A model generated the notes under the pieces. That model saw only the letters and a program-made list of their open reading frames with translations, did no database searches and was not told where the DNA came from. 23,890 nucleotides of DNA, taken from Collinsella sp. AM18-10. Its GTDB lineage: Bacteria > Actinomycetota > Coriobacteriia > Coriobacteriales > Coriobacteriaceae. The position numbers and the translations under genes are program-made. The DNA lies in the NCBI RefSeq assembly GCF_003471585.1, contig NZ_QRJO01000021.1, positions 1 through 23,890 of the forward strand, read 5' to 3'. This document shows positions 20,805 to 23,890 of the stretch, one piece after another (position 1 is the stretch's first letter; each line of letters opens with the position of its first letter).

Positions 20805-22388
20805 TTATGCCTCCTTATTTCGATCGAACACGATTTGTCCGTCCGACATCGTCATATCAACCGAAAGATCGCGTGCGTCGCGATAATCGAGGTCGAACAC
20901 ATCCCGATCGAGCACGCAGATATCGGCAAGCTTGCCGACCTCAAGCGTACCCAGTTCGTCTTCGCGCATCAGATCGTACGCGCCCCCGGCAGTCCAAGCA
21001 CGCAAGAGCTCGACAAGCGTCAGCGCGTTGGCCTCATTCACGGGCAGCCCATCGTCGAAGTATCCACCGCACGCGCTGTAGATTGACTCGCCCAGGCTCG
21101 GAATCAGCAGTGGCAAATCCGTACCACAGCACACCGTGCATCCGGAATCTTCCATGCCGCGGCGATTCCAGCTGTGCAAAAGTCGCGTCTCGCCAATTTG
21201 TCGACGCATCATCGACAGGCAATCCTCGCGCCGGTCCAGCGTCAAAATCTGCGGATAGACCTCGCAAATTCCACCTAACTTGCCAAACTCGACAAGATCG
21301 GTCGGATCAGAGTTCTCGAGATCGGTAATCGCATGGCGGCGAAGCAACCGTCCATGCTCGTCTCGAGGCAGCGAGGCATAGAGCGCCACGGTGCGACGAA
21401 CGGCGCCATCGCCCTGGCAATGCAAGGAATATCGGAAGCCGTCAGCATCAATTGCGCGCAGCTCGTTCTCAATCAGATCCCACTCGGGCTCCTCGACAAC
21501 CGTCTTGCCGGCAGCTCCCGCATCGGCCGTGTCCTCATAGGGGTCAATCATCTCGGCAAGCCCCGCCCATACGCCGCGATCGGTCATACGGTTGAAGCCA
21601 GAAAAACGAACGAACGGTCCCCGAAAGCGCTCTCGTGCCTCGCGAGCATACGACAGATTTGCACCGGCACCCACCGGCTGCGACATCATAGAGACGCGAA
21701 CCGTCAGCTCACCAGATTCTTCACGGCGAGCCATTTCGTCGGCAAAACCGTAGTAGTCATCAAACGCCATCTCCTTGATGGCGGTAACGCCGCGCTCGTT
21801 AAGCATGCTCATGTAGTCCGAATACCCCGCACGTACCTCGGGCAGCGCGAGGAAATCGCTCATCATGCGCCAGATCTTCTCGGCATAGCACGCCTGGGGT
21901 GTGAAGCCGTATCGCGCACTGGCGGCAGCATTGAGAACGCAGGTCTCCGCACCCGGTGTAAAGCAGACGACAGGGATATCGCCAAAACAATCGTCAAACA
22001 CAGCCGCCGTATTTGCGTTCTCGGCATCCGATGCCAACGTTTCGGGTAGGTTGTGGCCAAAAGCCGCCGCGCAATCCGGATGATCTTCTTTCCATGCACG
22101 CAAGAGCGACACGGCCTCTTTGGCATCAGCGATGCCGGACAGATCAGGCCCCAACGTCCGCAGCGCCCAGCCTGTATAGAAGGTATGCACATCGATCAGG
22201 CCAGGCATGACGGTGCGGTCGCCCAGGTCAACTACCTCGTCCGCCTGGGTCAAATACGAAGCTAGCTCACACTTGGTGCCAACAGCCTCAATTCGATTGC
22301 CACGGACCGCTACGAAACCTTCAAACGGCAGGTCCCCCGTACCGGTAAAGACGCTCTTAGACGTCAGGACCGTCAAACGATCAGACAT
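20805..22388 (-). CDS. YtcJ-like amidohydrolase
   Basis: Amidohydrolase of the YtcJ/D-aminoacylase type, 527 residues from the ATG at 22388, chosen because AGGTGG stands five bases before it. It has the small beta-sandwich N-terminus (VFTGTGDLPFEGFVAVRGNRIEAVG), then MPGLIDVHTF, where YtcJ proteins normally have a second His (DxHxH); here position 70 is Phe. The later metal loops are present: SLHCQGDGAV, LRRHAITDLENSDPTDL and CCGTDLPLLIPSLGESI. The C-terminus returns to the beta-sandwich (LGTLEVGKLADICVLDRDVF). The normal reaction is hydrolysis of an amide or C-N bond, so it could free an acylated or amide-linked substrate before kinase action. The missing His may limit it to one metal. It adjoins the transporter gene. 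Confidence 0.85.
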   Translation of the reverse strand: MSDRLTVLTSKSVFTGTGDLPFEGFVAVRGNRIEAVGTKCELASYLTQADEVVDLGDRTVMPGLIDVHTFYTGWALRTLGPDLSGIADAKEAVSLLRAWKEDHPDCAAAFGHNLPETLASDAENANTAAVFDDCFGDIPVVCFTPGAETCVLNAAASARYGFTPQACYAEKIWRMMSDFLALPEVRAGYSDYMSMLNERGVTAIKEMAFDDYYGFADEMARREESGELTVRVSMMSQPVGAGANLSYAREARERFRGPFVRFSGFNRMTDRGVWAGLAEMIDPYEDTADAGAAGKTVVEEPEWDLIENELRAIDADGFRYSLHCQGDGAVRRTVALYASLPRDEHGRLLRRHAITDLENSDPTDLVEFGKLGGICEVYPQILTLDRREDCLSMMRRQIGETRLLHSWNRRGMEDSGCTVCCGTDLPLLIPSLGESIYSACGGYFDDGLPVNEANALTLVELLRAWTAGGAYDLMREDELGTLEVGKLADICVLDRDVFDLDYRDARDLSVDMTMSDGQIVFDRNKEA

Positions 22389-22397
22389 CACAACCAC

Positions 22398-23890
22398 CTA
22401 CGCCGGAAGCATGCCAGAAATTGCCGTTACGATCAGGCCAAAGACGACCATGAAGATGAAGAACTTCCAAATGGTCTTCCACCATTGGCCAAACGAAATC
22501 TTAGCCACGCCAAGGCCGGCAACCGTCATGCCCGCCACGGGACTGATGGTGTTGATGGTCTGGTTGGCAAACTGGAGCGCGGTAACGGCCGCCTCGGGAT
22601 TGAGGCCCATGAGCTCGGTCAGGGGGCCCATAACGGGCATGGTGAGTGCCGCCAGGCCAGAACTCGAGGGAACCAGCAAAGAGAGCAGGCCAAGGACGAT
22701 ATACATAAACGTGGTGTAGACGGCGGCGGGCGCACCGGCGAGCGCAGTAGCGAGCGCCTGGAGGATGGTGTCGATGATCATGCCGCCCTCGGCGATGACC
22801 AGAATACCGCGAGCGATACCGATAACGATGGCGGCGTACGCAAAGTCGGCGAGACCTTTAACGAACTCCTCAGCAATCGTCTGCTGGTCAAGACCGCCCA
22901 GGATACCGGCAAGCAAGCCCATGCCAAGGAACACGGCGGAAATCTCATTCATGTACCAACCCTGGGTAACAAGACCCCAGACGATAATGCCCATACCGCA
23001 AGCAAAATCGATAAGCACGAGCTTCTGACGGGTAGTGAACTCTTCCTCGATGGAGGCATCGGTCACGGAAAACTCGATACGCTTGAGCTTATCGTCCTCG
23101 TACGTAATGGACGACTCGGGGTTTTTCTTGACGCGCATGGCGTAGCGCATGGCCCATGCGATACCGACGGCAGTGAAGATGACCCAAGAAACGGCGCGCA
23201 GCCACAGTTGCGGATTGCCCTCGATGCCAATGATGCCCTGGGCGATCAAAACATTAAACGGATCGATGGTCGAAGCGCAATATCCCAGGTTAGGACCAAG
23301 GAAGCAGATGATGAATGCCGTCATCGAGTCATAACCGATACCCATCATGATGGGAATGAAGATGGCATAGAACGGCAGGGCTTCCTCAGACATACCAAAC
23401 GTGGTGCCGCAAATGGACAGCAACGTCATCGTGATGGGAATGATGAGGATGTCCTTGTTCTTGAGCTTTTTAATCACGCGGCTCATGCCGGCATTCAAAG
23501 CGTTGGTCTTGGTGATGATTGCGAACGACCCGCCAATCAATAAGACGAACGCAACGACGTCGGCAGCCTCCTGGATGCCCTTAGTGGGCGCTTGCAGGAC
23601 CGCGAAGATATCCTGCCCCAGATTGATGGTCTCGCCGGTCTCGGAATCGGTGTAGTTCTTATCGACCTGTTCATAGGTTCCAGCAACGGCGACTTCACGC
23701 TCGCCCGCCGCTGTCGAAATCGTCTTGCGCTGATACTGACCAGAGGGAACGATCCAAGTCAAGACCGCAAAGACAACGATCAGCAAGAACATGATCGTAT
23801 AGACATGCGGTAATTTGAACTTAAAACGTCTGTTTGTCTTCTTCGCCTTGATCGCGTCGAAAATGTTGGTGTAAGGGTGGCACCCTAGCG
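22398..23890 (-). CDS. YfcC family membrane transporter (partial, 5' end outside window)
   Basis: Membrane carrier of the YfcC/C4-dicarboxylate-carrier superfamily, with about 12 hydrophobic segments. The reading frame stays open to the window's edge: codons before the ATG at 23790 encode FDAIKAKKTNRRFKFKLPHVYTI, a basic N-terminal tail typical of the family, so the real start lies outside. Landmarks are LTWIVPSGQY, TFGMSEEALPFY, FLGPNLGYCASTIDPFNVLIAQGI, and LVPSSSGLAALTMPVMGPLTE near the end, with NQTINTISPVAGMTVAGLGVA. Members carry amino acids, peptides or carboxylates, some as antiporters. As first visible gene of the cluster it is the likely uptake route for the substrate, in the place FrlA has in E. 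coli. The substrate cannot be told. Confidence 0.85.
   Translation of the reverse strand, partial: LGCHPYTNIFDAIKAKKTNRRFKFKLPHVYTIMFLLIVVFAVLTWIVPSGQYQRKTISTAAGEREVAVAGTYEQVDKNYTDSETGETINLGQDIFAVLQAPTKGIQEAADVVAFVLLIGGSFAIITKTNALNAGMSRVIKKLKNKDILIIPITMTLLSICGTTFGMSEEALPFYAIFIPIMMGIGYDSMTAFIICFLGPNLGYCASTIDPFNVLIAQGIIGIEGNPQLWLRAVSWVIFTAVGIAWAMRYAMRVKKNPESSITYEDDKLKRIEFSVTDASIEEEFTTRQKLVLIDFACGMGIIVWGLVTQGWYMNEISAVFLGMGLLAGILGGLDQQTIAEEFVKGLADFAYAAIVIGIARGILVIAEGGMIIDTILQALATALAGAPAAVYTTFMYIVLGLLSLLVPSSSGLAALTMPVMGPLTELMGLNPEAAVTALQFANQTINTISPVAGMTVAGLGVAKISFGQWWKTIWKFFIFMVVFGLIVTAISGMLPA

Noticed and set aside
20351..21328. A 325-codon plus-strand frame across the FrlC-like and YtcJ-like genes
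   Set aside because: It spans the junction of two real genes on the other strand and has an Arg/Ser/Pro-rich composition typical of a shadow frame.
22485..23543. A 352-codon plus-strand frame opposite the YfcC transporter
   Set aside because: The product is a polar His/Gly/Asp-rich sequence typical of the antisense of a membrane protein gene.

Overview
The window looks like chromosomal DNA of a GC-rich anaerobic gut actinobacterium of the Coriobacteriia, most likely Collinsella or a close relative. This is inferred from gene content and codon style: a Coriobacteriia-type EttA, orphan SdpR/SdpI and an Amadori-type sugar operon with a YfcC carrier. No rRNA or other taxonomic marker is present.

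Layout. (1) 1-4060 is AT-rich and unlike the rest. It holds a minus-strand cassette: a DUF2087 protein, an MFS exporter and a B12-type radical SAM enzyme, with a small hypothetical gene upstream. The radical SAM gene is out of frame with its own N-terminus because of three tandem copies of a 5-bp unit; two copies would restore the family's N-terminal motif. (2) 4235-6625, plus strand: a membrane protein with a long Ser/Thr/Gln tail and a protein with a winged-helix-like N-terminus, a Pro/Glu/Ala linker and a conserved C-terminal domain. (3) 6680-8177, minus strand, again AT-rich: a Tat-exported papain-fold (C10/C39-like) protein and an overlapping lipoprotein. (4) 8458-11297, minus strand: ettA, then an SdpI-family membrane protein with its SdpR-like ArsR repressor. 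(5) 11380-11680: a candidate SOS-controlled type I toxin-antitoxin module, made of a 28-residue hydrophobic peptide behind a LexA-like box and a convergent antisense promoter. (6) 11759-13353, plus strand: tcdA and a TatD-family hydrolase. (7) 13435-23890, minus strand: a ten-gene catabolic cluster cut by the right edge of the window.

The catabolic cluster reads, in transcription order: YfcC-type carrier (partial), YtcJ-like amidohydrolase, FrlC-like epimerase, FrlB-like SIS deglycase, FrlD-like PfkB kinase, a hairpin, a second PfkB kinase, an amidohydrolase-2 family protein, a YjbQ protein, a BtpA/SgcQ protein and an FGGY kinase. The first part fits uptake, epimerisation, phosphorylation and deglycation of an Amadori compound (fructosamine). 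The second part is unassigned and may process a related glycated or N-linked substrate. Both amidohydrolases have altered metal-binding motifs. No regulator of this cluster lies in the window.

The best leads for new biology are the 5-bp repeat in the radical SAM gene, the SOS-box toxin-antitoxin module, and the composite Amadori-like cluster.
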